Program-made: the position numbers and the translations under genes
DNA from: Candidatus Pacearchaeota archaeon
GTDB taxonomy: Archaea; Nanobdellota; Nanobdellia; Pacearchaeales; GW2011-AR1
Direction of reading: 5' to 3'
Assembly: GCA_018303845.1 (NCBI GenBank)
Contig: JAGVXH010000005.1
Location: forward strand, 20,105-84,104
Length of the DNA stretch: 64,000 bases
Notes under the pieces: model-generated
The model's input: the letters and a program-made list of their open reading frames with translations, nothing else
What the model was told of the DNA's origin: nothing
Database searches by the model: none
Shown: piece by piece, positions 1-8,844 of the stretch
How the letters are laid out: each line of letters begins with the position of its first letter
Position numbering within the stretch: position 1 is the first letter of the stretch

Positions 1-151
1 CACTAAACAAATCAGCCTCCTTATTCAAAAACTCTTTCTTATCATTAAAATAATTACTAACTTCAAGCAAAAAACCCTTCGGCAAAATCTGCAAATTCTC
101 ACTATACTTTTCCTTCCTCATCGCCTCATAAATATCACTAAAGCTCAACAT
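1..151 (-). CDS. Partial CDS, N-terminus of a GINS-like DNA replication factor (runs off window)
   Basis: Manual reverse-strand translation MLSFSDIYEAMRKEKYSENLQILPKGFLLEVSNYFNDKKEFLNKEADLFS resembles archaeal GINS N-termini (YEDIYEALRKEK..LQ.LP..F..EV). Confidence 0.5.
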   Translation of the reverse strand, partial: MLSFSDIYEAMRKEKYSENLQILPKGFLLEVSNYFNDKKEFLNKEADLFS

Positions 152-236
152 ATACCCAAAAATCACACTTACTTTAAAACAATTGTTATACTCTAACTTA
201 CCAAACAAATTTAAACAAAATTCTCCTCAACAAATC

Positions 237-1424
237 ATGTTCGGCAAACTAAAAGAAAAACTAAAATCCTGGATAACAAAAAATGAAGAAACTCCAGAAA
301 AAGAAATCTTAGAAGAAACTCCAAAAGAAAAAAGCCTAATAAAAAAAGAAAAGCCTAATAAAAAAACTAAAACTAGAAAGGGGGAAGTCAAGGGGAAGTC
401 AAGGGGAAAAACTAAAACTAAAATCCAGCCAATTGAAGAAGAACCAAAAGAAAAAAAATCATTCTTCTCAATCTTCAAAAAAGAGAAATCTGAAGAAAAA
501 CAACAAGTAAGCAAAACAAAATCCCTACAAGAAACAAACAAGGAAAACGAACTCCCCATAAACAAACCCGAAGAAAAGAAAAAATTAGGTCTATTCCAAA
601 AAGCCCTAACTGAAGAAAAATTCGAAGAACTTTTTTCTGAACTCCAAATCATCCTCCTTCAACATAACGTAGCATATGAAGCAGTCGAAGCAATAGAAAC
701 TCATCTAAAAAAATCCCTAATCGGAGAGTCAACAAAAGAAGTAAATATAATCAAAGAACTAAAAACAGCAATAGAAAATCTCTTAATTAATCCTCCAAAT
801 TTCCTAGAAGAAATAAAAAATTCAAAATCAAAACCTTTCGTAATCCTTTTTGCAGGAATCAACGGCTCAGGGAAAACAACAACCATAGCAAAAGTCGCAC
901 ACTACCTACAAAAAAACAAGATGTCTGTATGTCTAATCGCCGCAGACACTTTCCGAGCAGCTGCAATCCAACAACTTGAAGAACATGGGAAAAACCTAAA
1001 AATCCCTGTCATAAAAAAAGACTATGGAAGCGACCCAGCCGCAGTCGGATTTGACGGAGTAAAATACGCACAAAAAAACAAAATCGACGTAGTCCTAATC
1101 GACACAGCAGGAAGAATGCAAAACAAAGATTCGCTAATGAAGGAAATCGAAAAAATATCCAGAGTAACAAAGCCTGACATGAAAATCTTTCTAGGCGAGT
1201 CCACTACTGGAAACGACGCAACCCTTCAGGCAAAGGCATTCAACGACTCAATCGGGCTAACCGGAATAATTCTTTCAAAAGCAGATGTAGACGAATCCGG
1301 AGGAACTGCCATTTCAGTTGCCCACGTATCAAAAGTCCCAATACTATTCCTGGGGACCGGACAAAAATACGAAGACCTAGAAATCTTCGACAAAGAAAAA
1401 CTTATTGAAAAATTAGGACTCTAA
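237..1424 (+). CDS. ftsY: Signal recognition particle receptor FtsY
   Basis: NG GTPase motifs GINGSGKTTTIAKVA, AADTFRAAAIQQL, DTAGRMQNKDSLM, SKADVDESGGTA; K/E-rich N-terminal extension. Confidence 0.95.
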   Translation: MFGKLKEKLKSWITKNEETPEKEILEETPKEKSLIKKEKPNKKTKTRKGEVKGKSRGKTKTKIQPIEEEPKEKKSFFSIFKKEKSEEKQQVSKTKSLQETNKENELPINKPEEKKKLGLFQKALTEEKFEELFSELQIILLQHNVAYEAVEAIETHLKKSLIGESTKEVNIIKELKTAIENLLINPPNFLEEIKNSKSKPFVILFAGINGSGKTTTIAKVAHYLQKNKMSVCLIAADTFRAAAIQQLEEHGKNLKIPVIKKDYGSDPAAVGFDGVKYAQKNKIDVVLIDTAGRMQNKDSLMKEIEKISRVTKPDMKIFLGESTTGNDATLQAKAFNDSIGLTGIILSKADVDESGGTAISVAHVSKVPILFLGTGQKYEDLEIFDKEKLIEKLGL

Positions 1425-1505
1425 CCCACAAAAAATCCAATGTGATAAAACTCTAAAGTAGTAGCAAATAGCAAAATATTTAAAGACAAATAAACAGCAT
1501 TCACA

Positions 1506-1799
1506 ATGGAAAAACTAGAAATAAAAACAGAAATCGAATGGAAAGGAACTTCTTTATGCGAAGCCGTATTAAGCTCCATCGGAACACTAAATAGATATCA
1601 TAACAGAAACAAAACTTCAAAATGTAAAATTTCAGGATGTTCTGGACCAAAAATATATATTGCAAAATCATCAGACATATACGCCTTTCTTGAAAATCAT
1701 CCGAATAAAAACAAAATTGAAATTGAAAAATGCCTAGACACTTTAGAGAAAGATAATTATATCGAAAGACATTGGACAGGCGGATATCTACTTAATTAA
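1506..1799 (+). CDS. Hypothetical protein (97 aa), possible winged-helix C-terminus
   Basis: ORF; bracketed by direct repeats of the ftsY 3' end. Confidence 0.5.
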   Translation: MEKLEIKTEIEWKGTSLCEAVLSSIGTLNRYHNRNKTSKCKISGCSGPKIYIAKSSDIYAFLENHPNKNKIEIEKCLDTLEKDNYIERHWTGGYLLN

Positions 1800-1857
1800 T
1801 TTTCTATAAACCAACCTTTCAAAGAAAAACTTATTGAAAAATTAGGGCTATAGTCAA

Positions 1858-2394
1858 CTATCTTCTTGATTTTCTCTTTTCTATAGTCTTCCTATTTATC
1901 TCAGGAATATCCTCAATCCCAACGCAAACATTCCTTAACCCCAGGGCCCTTCCATTTTCATGAGAAGCAATGCAAAGCCCTCCTTCATACTTCGGCCCTC
2001 CGAAACCACTCTTCACCTGCTCAGCCCACTTCTTCACAGCAAACTCACTCTCCATCCCAAAACGTTTACTCATAGCCAAACAAAACTTTTCTAAATTACC
2101 AGGCAAATCAAACTTTCCAGGATGAATATCTAAACTATCTACACCATCAAGACTTTTAAGATAATTACTAACCCTTTCCACATCATCCGAAGAAACCGCA
2201 AAATACCAATTACCGTCATCTCCAACCATTCCAAAACCAACACCAACACCATCGACCAAAGGTTGGCACAGTTTCATTCCCTTAATATCCTCATACCGAG
2301 AATCCTTCCTCAAATCCTCATCCGCAACCGAAATCCAATATCTATCCATAATCAAAAACACCAATTTATCTTTATAAGAATTTGTATGTTCCAC
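1858..2394 (-). CDS. Hypothetical protein (178 aa)
   Basis: ORF track; low-complexity-free protein. Confidence 0.6.
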   Translation of the reverse strand: MEHTNSYKDKLVFLIMDRYWISVADEDLRKDSRYEDIKGMKLCQPLVDGVGVGFGMVGDDGNWYFAVSSDDVERVSNYLKSLDGVDSLDIHPGKFDLPGNLEKFCLAMSKRFGMESEFAVKKWAEQVKSGFGGPKYEGGLCIASHENGRALGLRNVCVGIEDIPEINRKTIEKRKSRR

Positions 2395-2623
2395 TCCTCA
2401 ACAAACTCAATAAGCCAGGTAGCAACCGTTACCATTAAGTCAAATCCATGAAAATCCATGTTCGTTCGCGTGCCAATTTTCAACAACCATTACCAATACT
2501 CAGTATTTCCCCAAATCTCCACAAGAAATATAATACGAAAGCATTGTAATTTTTTGCGAAATAGACTAAAGGTTAAAAGCTAAAATCGACACCCATAAAA
2601 ACCTCTCAAACCTCCAATTTTAC

Positions 2624-4018
2624 ATGATACTAGAAAAACTAGGCAGCAGTCTAAAATCAGGAATAAAAAAAATCTCTAACGCAATCTTCCTAGACAAAAA
2701 ACTAATAGACCAAATCATCAAAGACATCCAAAAATCCTTAATCGAAGCCGATGTCAATATAACCCTAGTATTTTCCCTAACACAAAAAATAAAAAAAATA
2801 GCCTACGACGAAACAATTCCCTCAATAGACAAAAAAGAACAATTAGTAAAATTAATCCACGATGAAATTCTCCTAATCCTAGGCGGAGAATCTCACGAAC
2901 TCAAACTTCCAAAACAAGCAAGCATAATGTTCCTCGGGCTTTACGGAGCAGGGAAAACAACAACAATAGCAAAACTAGGATTCTACTACGCGAAAAGAGG
3001 AAGAAAAGTTGCATTACTAGGATTAGATACACAACGTCCAGCGGCAATGGAACAACTTAAACAACTAGCAGAAAAAACAAAACTAACCTATTTCATAGAG
3101 ACCCCCGAAGACAAAGAAAAAAACAAAAAAATGTCTTCAACAAAAAGGTCCCTTGATCTAATCAAAAAATACGAATCTGATCTAAAAAAATATGACCTAA
3201 TCCTAATAGACACAGCCGGACGAGACGGCCTAAACGAAGACCTAGTCAAAGAAATAGAACTACTAAATAAAACTCTAAAGCCCACCTACCGAATCCTAGT
3301 CATGCCAGCCGACGTAGGACAAACAGCCAAAGTTCAGGCCACAGAATTCAAAAAAGCCCTCTCAATCGACGGCGTAATAATAACAAGAATGGACGGCACC
3401 TCTAAAGCTGGTGGGAGCTTAACTGCCTGCGCAGAAACTTCTGCCCCAGTATACTTCATTGGTGTCGGAGAACAAATCCACGAAATAGAAACCTTCAATC
3501 CAGAGTCTTTCATCCAACGACTCCTAGGGATGGGTGACCTCCAAGCACTTCTAGAACACGTAAAATCAGCGACAGATTCGGGACAACAACAAAGAATCGA
3601 AGACCGACTTGCAGAAGGAAAATTCACACTCCTAGATTTATATTCCCAACTAGAACAAATGAACAAAATGGGCTCAATGGATAAACTTCTCGGAATGATT
3701 CCAGGAATGTCTGCCGCAAAAATACCAAAAGAAGCACTTCAAAAACAAGAAGCCAAAATGAAAAATTGGAAATCCGCAATATCCTCAATGACTGAAACAG
3801 AAATTGAAAACCCAGAAATCCTAGAAAAACAAACCTCAAGAATCGCAAGAATCGCAAAAGGCTCAGGAACAACAACCACAGAAATAAGAGAACTCTTGAA
3901 ACAATACAAGATGTTAAAAGAAATGATGGGAATGCAATCGGGAATGCAAGACGGAAACATTGATCCAAAAATGATGCAGAAGATGGCAAAGAAGTTTAGA
4001 GGGAAGATTAAGCTGTAA
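2624..4018 (+). CDS. srp54: Signal recognition particle 54 kDa protein
   Basis: NG domain GLYGAGKTTTIAKLG, DTQRPAAMEQL, DTAGRDGLNEDLV and Met-rich M domain (MNKMGSMDKLLGMIPGM). Confidence 0.96.
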   Translation: MILEKLGSSLKSGIKKISNAIFLDKKLIDQIIKDIQKSLIEADVNITLVFSLTQKIKKIAYDETIPSIDKKEQLVKLIHDEILLILGGESHELKLPKQASIMFLGLYGAGKTTTIAKLGFYYAKRGRKVALLGLDTQRPAAMEQLKQLAEKTKLTYFIETPEDKEKNKKMSSTKRSLDLIKKYESDLKKYDLILIDTAGRDGLNEDLVKEIELLNKTLKPTYRILVMPADVGQTAKVQATEFKKALSIDGVIITRMDGTSKAGGSLTACAETSAPVYFIGVGEQIHEIETFNPESFIQRLLGMGDLQALLEHVKSATDSGQQQRIEDRLAEGKFTLLDLYSQLEQMNKMGSMDKLLGMIPGMSAAKIPKEALQKQEAKMKNWKSAISSMTETEIENPEILEKQTSRIARIAKGSGTTTTEIRELLKQYKMLKEMMGMQSGMQDGNIDPKMMQKMAKKFRGKIKL

Positions 4019-4476
4019 TGATAAATTATGAAATACTTTTGTCAACAGCAATTGGTGTAATAATTGGGACAATAGTAAGTGTAGCTCTAAACTATAAAGT
4101 ACAAATGAAATTAACAAAAAATAATTTTATTTTCATAGAAAAGATAAAACAATATGAAAAAATATCCGATAAGATAAATCAAATACATGAATGGTATTTC
4201 TTAGGTATTAAAATGAGCGAAGAAGGAAACTCTGAAGAATTACCAAGAAGAATAGAGTCTAATGCGAAAGCATTGGATTATTTCCTGATGTTCTCACCAC
4301 CAAACTTTAATTATATATCTAACATAATAAAAAAACAAATGGAGGAATATAATAATTTTCTTAAAGTAATAGCAGAACAAAAAAATTATAGTGAAAAAAA
4401 TATTTTGAAAATTTCAAAAGAAATCAATATTTTTACAAACAAAATAAGGGAACAAATTAAGAAAGAACTAAAATAA
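4018..4476 (+). CDS. Hypothetical protein with N-terminal TM helix (152 aa)
   Basis: ORF overlapping the srp54 stop; TM segment ILLSTAIGVIIGTIVSVAL. Confidence 0.6.
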   Translation: MINYEILLSTAIGVIIGTIVSVALNYKVQMKLTKNNFIFIEKIKQYEKISDKINQIHEWYFLGIKMSEEGNSEELPRRIESNAKALDYFLMFSPPNFNYISNIIKKQMEEYNNFLKVIAEQKNYSEKNILKISKEINIFTNKIREQIKKELK

Positions 4477-4478
4477 CT

Positions 4479-4859
4479 ATGACACCAAAACTCTTCAAAA
4501 AATGGAAAACTAAAGTCTGGAAATCCTTCCTAAAAAAATTCCCCCTAAGCCTAATCAACATAATCCTGATCCTAGCAATCACCTACATCGCAATCGGCTA
4601 CGTAGCAGGATTCGGAATTCTCGCCTTCATGGGCTACCTCTTCTACAGTACAATCAACCTGAACAAACTAATCGAACACCCATGGAAATCCGCAGTCTGG
4701 GCTCTAGTCTACATAGCAGGTGCAATAATTTTCGATATCTTCTTAAGCAAAGCCATCCCAATGTTTTCAAAAGGAGATGGAGCATCCCTATTTTCCGCAA
4801 CAGTCCTATGCACAATACTACTATACCTTTGGCTAAAAAGCAGGAAATACAAAAAATGA
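4479..4859 (+). CDS. Hypothetical membrane protein (126 aa)
   Basis: ORF with several hydrophobic segments. Confidence 0.6.
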   Translation: MTPKLFKKWKTKVWKSFLKKFPLSLINIILILAITYIAIGYVAGFGILAFMGYLFYSTINLNKLIEHPWKSAVWALVYIAGAIIFDIFLSKAIPMFSKGDGASLFSATVLCTILLYLWLKSRKYKK

Positions 4860-5590
4860 AACTCCTATCCCAAGGCGCCGAAGCCAAAATCTACCTAGCG
4901 AAAAATCTGCGAAAATCTGCGAAATCTGCGGCTAACTCACCAGCTCAATTCATAATAAAAACAAGAATCCCAAAATCCTACCGACATCCTCAACTCGACA
5001 ACCAAATCAGAACAAGGCGCACAAAGTCAGAATCCAAAATCCTAACCAAAGCAATCCAAGCCAAAATAAACGTTCCAAGAATTTTAAACCAAACGACCAA
5101 ACGACCAAACGACCAAACGACCGATAAATTCCAGATTCATATGGAATTTGTTCCAGGCGACAAACTATCCCAAACCCTAAACGACTATCCAGAACAAAAA
5201 CAAATCACAGCAATGAAAAAACTAGGCCGTCAAGTTGCAAAACTCCACGCGAACAATATCATTCATTCCGACCTAACAACCTCCAACATCATCTTGTCCT
5301 CATCTCACAGGCGAAAGCCGATCTCACAGGCGAAAGCCGATCTCACAGGCGAAAGCCGATCTCACAGCGAAGCGATCTACTTAATCGACTTCGGATTAAG
5401 TTACATCTCAATAAAAATCGAAGACAAAGCAGTCGACCTCCACCTCCTGAAACAAGCACTCCAAGCCAAACACTTCCAAAACTGGAAAAAATTCTTCCAA
5501 GCATTTTGCCAAGGATACAAATGGCAAGACTCCAAAGCAATCCTAGAAAGACTAGAAATAGTAGAAAAACGAGGCCGATACAAACATTAA
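4856..5590 (+). CDS. bud32: KEOPS complex Ser/Thr kinase/ATPase Bud32 (stand-alone)
   Basis: ATG at 4856 overlaps upstream stop (ATGA). LLSQGAEAKIYLA, MEFVPGDKLSQTL, NIIHSDLTTSNIIL, YLIDFGLSYIS, EDKAVDLHLL. Confidence 0.92.
   Translation: MKLLSQGAEAKIYLAKNLRKSAKSAANSPAQFIIKTRIPKSYRHPQLDNQIRTRRTKSESKILTKAIQAKINVPRILNQTTKRPNDQTTDKFQIHMEFVPGDKLSQTLNDYPEQKQITAMKKLGRQVAKLHANNIIHSDLTTSNIILSSSHRRKPISQAKADLTGESRSHSEAIYLIDFGLSYISIKIEDKAVDLHLLKQALQAKHFQNWKKFFQAFCQGYKWQDSKAILERLEIVEKRGRYKH
4902..4930. repeat. Tandem aaaatctgcg units inside bud32
   Basis: aaaatctgcg aaaatctgcg aaatctgcg. Confidence 0.85.
5091..5122. repeat. 8-nt microsatellite (aaacgacc)x4 inside bud32
   Basis: aaacgaccaaacgaccaaacgaccaaacgacc. 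Confidence 0.95.
5303..5377. repeat. 19-nt tandem repeat (tctcacaggcgaaagccga)x3 plus a partial unit inside bud32
   Basis: Three exact units at 5303, 5322 and 5341, then tctcacagcgaagcgatc. Confidence 0.97.
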
Positions 5591-5650
5591 CCAAGAATCA
5601 TTTCTACTTCTCATAAAAAACTCTATCATTACAATGCACCCGATTAAGAT

Positions 5651-5690
5651 CCATGTGAAACATGCGCCGAAGGTGCATAGTTTTACATGG
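5651..5690. repeat. GNA-loop bulged hairpin element, copy 1
   Basis: CCATGTgAAACATGCgCCgaaGGtGCATaGTTTtACATGG. Confidence 0.85.
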
Positions 5691-5736
5691 AACCCAAAGC
5701 CGCTAAAGACTAACAGCTAAAGGCTAACAGCTAATT

Positions 5737-6585
5737 TCAAATCTTCTTCTTCAAAATACCCTTAAACCTCAAAAAGAAATAAACCTCAACAACCAAAACC
5801 CCAATCAAAACCAAATCATAAACCAAATCCAAATAATGCCTGTAAACAAAAAAATAATACAAAGCATAAAGATAAAAAAATCCTCTCATATAAACAACCC
5901 AATTAGCATAAAAATAATTCACCCTAAAATCCTTCTTGTTCTTCTTTAAAATTTTATTATAATGATAGGAATAAACAAAGCAAATTAAAAAAATTAAAAA
6001 AACAATTCCAAGTGTAAAAACAAAAAAAACAGCAACTCCAATAAAAACAACATATCCCAAAAACATAGAAAGCCACTTCCTATCCAAATATTCATAACAA
6101 AGAATAAACCCGAAAACAACCCCAATCCATCCAGCAAAATTACTAGGCGGAATAAAGGAAAAAATATTACCACCGCCAACAGCAGCACTCCAGGTCCAAT
6201 ATCCAAGATTAACACTAACCCCTTCAATTACAAAGTCAACAATAGTCACGAAAAGCGGAATAAAAAATACCCTAGAAATCTTAGACATCTTAAGTTTCAA
6301 AGAAAGTAAATAAGCCCCAAAAATCAAAATCGCCCAATCAAGAAAAATAAAAAGCGGAGTTCTAAAAATATAAATCAAAAACTCATTCGAATAAAAATAA
6401 CCACTAGTCACATCAGCAAATAATAGCACATTAAGATTCTCAAAAAGTATTGCAAAAACTGTAACATAAACCAAAAAATCCAACTTCTTAATTTTATAAG
6501 CAATATAAAAAACTATAAAATAAAGTAATATCCCAACAACCTCAACAGCCAAAATATCCATTCTCACAAAAAATAAAACAATCAA
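5737..6585 (-). CDS. Multi-TM protein, possibly CruF/DUF422-like carotenoid biosynthesis protein
   Basis: Hydrophobic ORF; segment DFVIEGVSVNLGYWTWS...PPSNFAGWIG is reminiscent of that family. Confidence 0.45.
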   Translation of the reverse strand: MIVLFFVRMDILAVEVVGILLYFIVFYIAYKIKKLDFLVYVTVFAILFENLNVLLFADVTSGYFYSNEFLIYIFRTPLFIFLDWAILIFGAYLLSLKLKMSKISRVFFIPLFVTIVDFVIEGVSVNLGYWTWSAAVGGGNIFSFIPPSNFAGWIGVVFGFILCYEYLDRKWLSMFLGYVVFIGVAVFFVFTLGIVFLIFLICFVYSYHYNKILKKNKKDFRVNYFYANWVVYMRGFFYLYALYYFFVYRHYLDLVYDLVLIGVLVVEVYFFLRFKGILKKKI

Positions 6586-6642
6586 GATTATTTAAAATCT
6601 CCCCACATGACCCCTTTTTGTTGCACAACTCATTAAAAATCA

Positions 6643-6745
6643 GTTTTCGGGAAACGACGCTTTCTCGAAAACCGGATATTTGAAAATCATATATTTTCAA
6701 TTTCTGGTGAAATCTGACAGGATTTCGCCAAAGCTCCCCACAGAA
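6643..6745. repeat. Consecutive hairpins upstream of tRNA-Gln; 3' part shared with 58597-58663
   Basis: GTTTTCGgGAAAcgacgcTTTCtCGAAAAC; TGAAAATcatATATTTTCA; GGTGAAATCtgacagGATTTCgCC. Confidence 0.7.
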
Positions 6746-6780
6746 GACTTAAAAATCCACTCAATCTCCTAAACTCAAGC

Positions 6781-6853
6781 AGTCCCGTAGTCTAGTGGTC
6801 AAGGATTCTGGGTTTTGGTCCCAGCGACCGAGGTTCGAATCCTCGCGGGGCTA
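6781..6853 (+). tRNA. tRNA-Gln (anticodon TTG)
   Basis: Cloverleaf: acceptor AGTCCCG/CGGGGCT, anticodon arm CTGGG-TTTTGGT-CCCAG, TTCGAAT T-loop. Confidence 0.93.
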
Positions 6854-6944
6854 TTTTTATTCGAACCCTTGAGTTTGGAGAAAATCTTCAGATTTTTTCC
6901 AGGAAATTTTTAATTTCCGTGTCCGAGCTTGTTCCAAGCGAAGG

Positions 6945-6963
6945 CGAATCCTCGCGGGGCTAT
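6945..6963 (+). repeat. Duplicated 3' end of tRNA-Gln (19-nt direct repeat of 6836-6854)
   Basis: cgaatcctcgcggggctat occurs at 6836 and again at 6945. Confidence 0.95.
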
Positions 6964-6998
6964 ATTTTACAAATCCCAGTACATTTTTCGCAAAATTC

Positions 6999-7030
6999 TA
7001 ATGGCTAATGGCTAATGGCTAATGGCTAAA
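6999..7030. repeat. 7-nt tandem repeat (taatggc)n
   Basis: taatggctaatggctaatggctaatggcta. Confidence 0.9.
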
Positions 7031-7073
7031 ACCCAACCCTAAACCTTAAAAAGCCAAAATTCGAAACATTACA

Positions 7074-7436
7074 ATGGCAGAAATGGCAAAACCAACATGG
7101 GTTAAAATGAAAGAACCCGAATTAAAAAAAATCATCTTAGAACTTTCAGCAACATACGCACCATCTCAAATAGGAATTATTCTTCGAGACCAATACGGAG
7201 TCCCAACAACAAAAGTCTTCGGTAAAAAGTTAAAAGCCTATCTAAAAGAACTAGGAATCAACAGAAACGAAGACCTAGAAAACGCAGAAAAAAAAGTAGA
7301 CAAAATGAAAGAACATCTAAAAAACAATATCACAGACCGAAGCGCAAAACACAAGCTACAACACGCACAATCCCGCCTAAACATCACAAAGAAATACTTC
7401 GGGATCACGGGCAGAGACAAAAAGGCCAAAAAATAA
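7074..7436 (+). CDS. rps15: 30S ribosomal protein S15 (archaeal/eukaryotic S13 type)
   Basis: KPTWVKMKEPELKKIILELSATYAPSQIGIILRDQYGVPTTK. Confidence 0.93.
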   Translation: MAEMAKPTWVKMKEPELKKIILELSATYAPSQIGIILRDQYGVPTTKVFGKKLKAYLKELGINRNEDLENAEKKVDKMKEHLKNNITDRSAKHKLQHAQSRLNITKKYFGITGRDKKAKK

Positions 7437-7484
7437 GCCAAAGTTACCTAAATCTTTTTAAGTCAATCTAAATTCCCTACATCC

Positions 7485-8834
7485 ATGTTAAAAGAGATTG
7501 ATACTTTCGTAAAAGAGTTTCTAAAAATTTCGGAGAACAAACCCATAAGAATCATCTCACATCACGACACCGACGGAATAACAAGCGCCGCAATTCTAGC
7601 AAAAACATTCTCCAGACTAGACAAAAAATTCTCAATCAGAATAGTCAAGGGGCTAGAAAATTCCATCATAAAAGAAGAACTAACCAGACAACCAGCAGAA
7701 ATAATCCTCTTCTCAGACTTAGCCTCAAGCAATCTCGACCATTTCAAAGACATTACACACCCAGTTTTCATCATAGACCATCACGAAATAGACAAAACCA
7801 AAATCAACAAAAACACAAAAATCATCAACCCGCACCTAACCGATTCCCCAGAAAACAACCAAGCCACAGGGGCTGGACTCTGCTATCTCTTCGCAAAAGC
7901 AATTTCATCAAATAACCAAGGACTTTCAAGCCTGGCAGTCATCGGATTAATTGGAGACCGATACGAAACAAACCTTTCAAAAATAAATCAACAAATAATA
8001 AGAGACGCAACAGACCTCCAAATCAAAAAAGGAATCGCAATCTATCCAGCAACAAGGCCCCTAAGACGAGCACTTGAATGGTCAACAAATCCTTTCATCC
8101 CAGGAGTTACAGGCTCAAGCCCAGGTGCGATGGAAATCCTCCGAGAAACAGGAATCCCTTATGACAAAACATTGCTCGAACTCTCCGACGATGAAATGTC
8201 AAAACTAATAACCGCAGTTATGATAAGACGAACTGGATACAACAAAGCAGATGACATTTTAGGAAACCTCTACATCTTAAAATTCTTCAACACAAAAGAA
8301 GACGTCCGCGAAATCTCAACCCTAATCAACGCATGCTCCAGGCTAGGTTATTCCGACATCGCAATCTCATACTGCCTAGAATCAGAATCCGCAAAAGCCC
8401 AGGCCCTAGACATCTACACAAAATACAAACAAGAACTAGTCTCAGGTCTAAAAGTAGCGGAAAAAATGGAAAAAATAAAAGGCAAAGGCTTCGTCATCCT
8501 AAACGCAAAAGACCAAATCAAAGACGCAATCGTAGGAACAATCTGCTCAATGCTATCAAGTTCCCCAACATACGACGAAGGAACAATTCTAATAGGAATG
8601 GCATACAGCGAAGACAAAATCAAAGTCTCAGCAAGAATAGTCGGACAAGAAGGACGAAACCTAAAAGAAGTCTTAGAAAAAACCGTAATCACATTCAGAG
8701 GAGAAAACCCACTAACAATAGCCGAAGTCGGAGGTCACCATTTCGCAGCAGGCTGCCTAGTTGAAAGAGACAAAGAAACCTCATTCATAGAAGTCCTAAA
8801 AAAAGAACTAGAAGTTGAAATAGTAAAAGTATAA
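7485..8834 (+). CDS. DHH-family phosphoesterase, RecJ-like
   Basis: SHHDTDGITSAAILA, FIIDHHEID, C-terminal GGHHFAAGC. Confidence 0.92.
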   Translation: MLKEIDTFVKEFLKISENKPIRIISHHDTDGITSAAILAKTFSRLDKKFSIRIVKGLENSIIKEELTRQPAEIILFSDLASSNLDHFKDITHPVFIIDHHEIDKTKINKNTKIINPHLTDSPENNQATGAGLCYLFAKAISSNNQGLSSLAVIGLIGDRYETNLSKINQQIIRDATDLQIKKGIAIYPATRPLRRALEWSTNPFIPGVTGSSPGAMEILRETGIPYDKTLLELSDDEMSKLITAVMIRRTGYNKADDILGNLYILKFFNTKEDVREISTLINACSRLGYSDIAISYCLESESAKAQALDIYTKYKQELVSGLKVAEKMEKIKGKGFVILNAKDQIKDAIVGTICSMLSSSPTYDEGTILIGMAYSEDKIKVSARIVGQEGRNLKEVLEKTVITFRGENPLTIAEVGGHHFAAGCLVERDKETSFIEVLKKELEVEIVKV

Positions 8835-8844
8835 TTTCTCGTCC

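Noticed and set aside
5303-5377. Bud32 as a pseudogene because of internal repeats
   Set aside because: The reading frame is uninterrupted and all visible kinase motifs are present; the 57-nt array keeps frame.
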